Made by a program: the position numbers and the translations under genes
Notes under the pieces: model-generated
Databases searched by the model: none
Seen by the model: the letters and a program-made list of their open reading frames with translations, nothing else
Told to the model about the DNA's origin: nothing
Origin: Kaistella carnis
GTDB lineage: Bacteria > Bacteroidota > Bacteroidia > Flavobacteriales > Weeksellaceae
NCBI RefSeq assembly: GCF_003860585.1
Contig: NZ_CP034159.1
Coordinates: 558,001 to 622,000 of the forward strand
Length of the DNA: 64,000 nt
Direction of reading: 5' to 3'
In this document: piece by piece, positions 63,967 to 64,000 of the stretch
How positions within the stretch are numbered: the first letter of the stretch is position 1
How the letters are laid out: every line of letters starts with the position of its first letter

Positions 63967-64000
63967 ATGATTCAAAAATACAGAAAACAGTTTAACGCTG
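63967..64000 (+). CDS. Start of a further gene, cut by window edge
   Basis: ATG at 63967 followed by 11 codons reading MIQKYRKQFNA up to the edge, with a purine-rich stretch (AAAAAAATTAAG) just before it. It lies 110 bases after the amidotransferase in the same direction. The product cannot be named. Confidence 0.5.
   Translation, partial: MIQKYRKQFNA

Overview
The window is AT-rich, densely packed bacterial chromosome that looks like a member of the Flavobacteriales, most probably the Chryseobacterium/Kaistella group (Weeksellaceae). The reasons are the many short 5' leaders preceded by the Bacteroidota -7 box TAnnTTTG, a GldI-like lipoprotein next to a cyclophilin-FKBP fusion, a fused E1 alpha/beta branched-chain dehydrogenase, a type IX secretion sorting domain, and a DnaE carrying its own exonuclease domain. 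I see no tRNA, rRNA, CRISPR array, insertion sequence or prophage. The species assignment is inference.

Layout. 1-9.3 kb: NUDIX fragment, mnmD, ilvE, two immunophilin lipoproteins, a voltage-gated channel divergent from a Nif3-family gene, a coiled-coil protein that has lost its zinc ribbon, an aminotransferase and rsmG. 9.3-19.2 kb: a small lipoprotein, an AddB-like nuclease, glutaryl-CoA dehydrogenase, a second lipoprotein, a 0.8 kb non-coding stretch with a 110-bp tandem duplication, an S9 peptidase broken at a G run, DoxX and era. 19.5-22.9 kb: the two-gene NHEJ operon ku-ligD. 22.9-29.2 kb: a minus-strand block (GDSL hydrolase, methyltransferase, map, HAD phosphatase, acyl-ACP desaturase, gpmI) ending in an acetyltransferase gene killed by an in-frame stop. 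29.3-39.1 kb: sirtuin, a three-gene sensory operon (7TM protein, histidine kinase, NarL-type regulator), YggS, an AAA+ regulator without a DNA-binding domain, stress-type genes (YciF-like, PfpI-like), DUF72 and a MATE pump.

39.2-45.7 kb is a complete curli-type functional amyloid locus: an 11-repeat curlin, a small curlin-like protein, a CsgH-CsgE fusion, CsgF, CsgG with an added C-terminal barrel-like domain and a beta-propeller lipoprotein. It ends in two hairpins and faces a LuxR-type regulator with a degenerate receiver domain that may play the part of CsgD. 45.9-58.7 kb carries dnaE, branched-chain 2-oxo acid dehydrogenase E1, a cation exchanger, ligA, a truncated T9SS cargo gene and an M17 aminopeptidase.

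58.8 kb to the right edge is the most unusual part: a co-directional cluster of two different ATP-grasp ligases, a Ser-His-Asp esterase, a GCS2-type (YbdK/COG2170) carboxylate-amine ligase, a class I glutamine amidotransferase and the first codons of another gene. It looks like a pathway that makes a small amide-linked or peptide-like metabolite of unknown structure.
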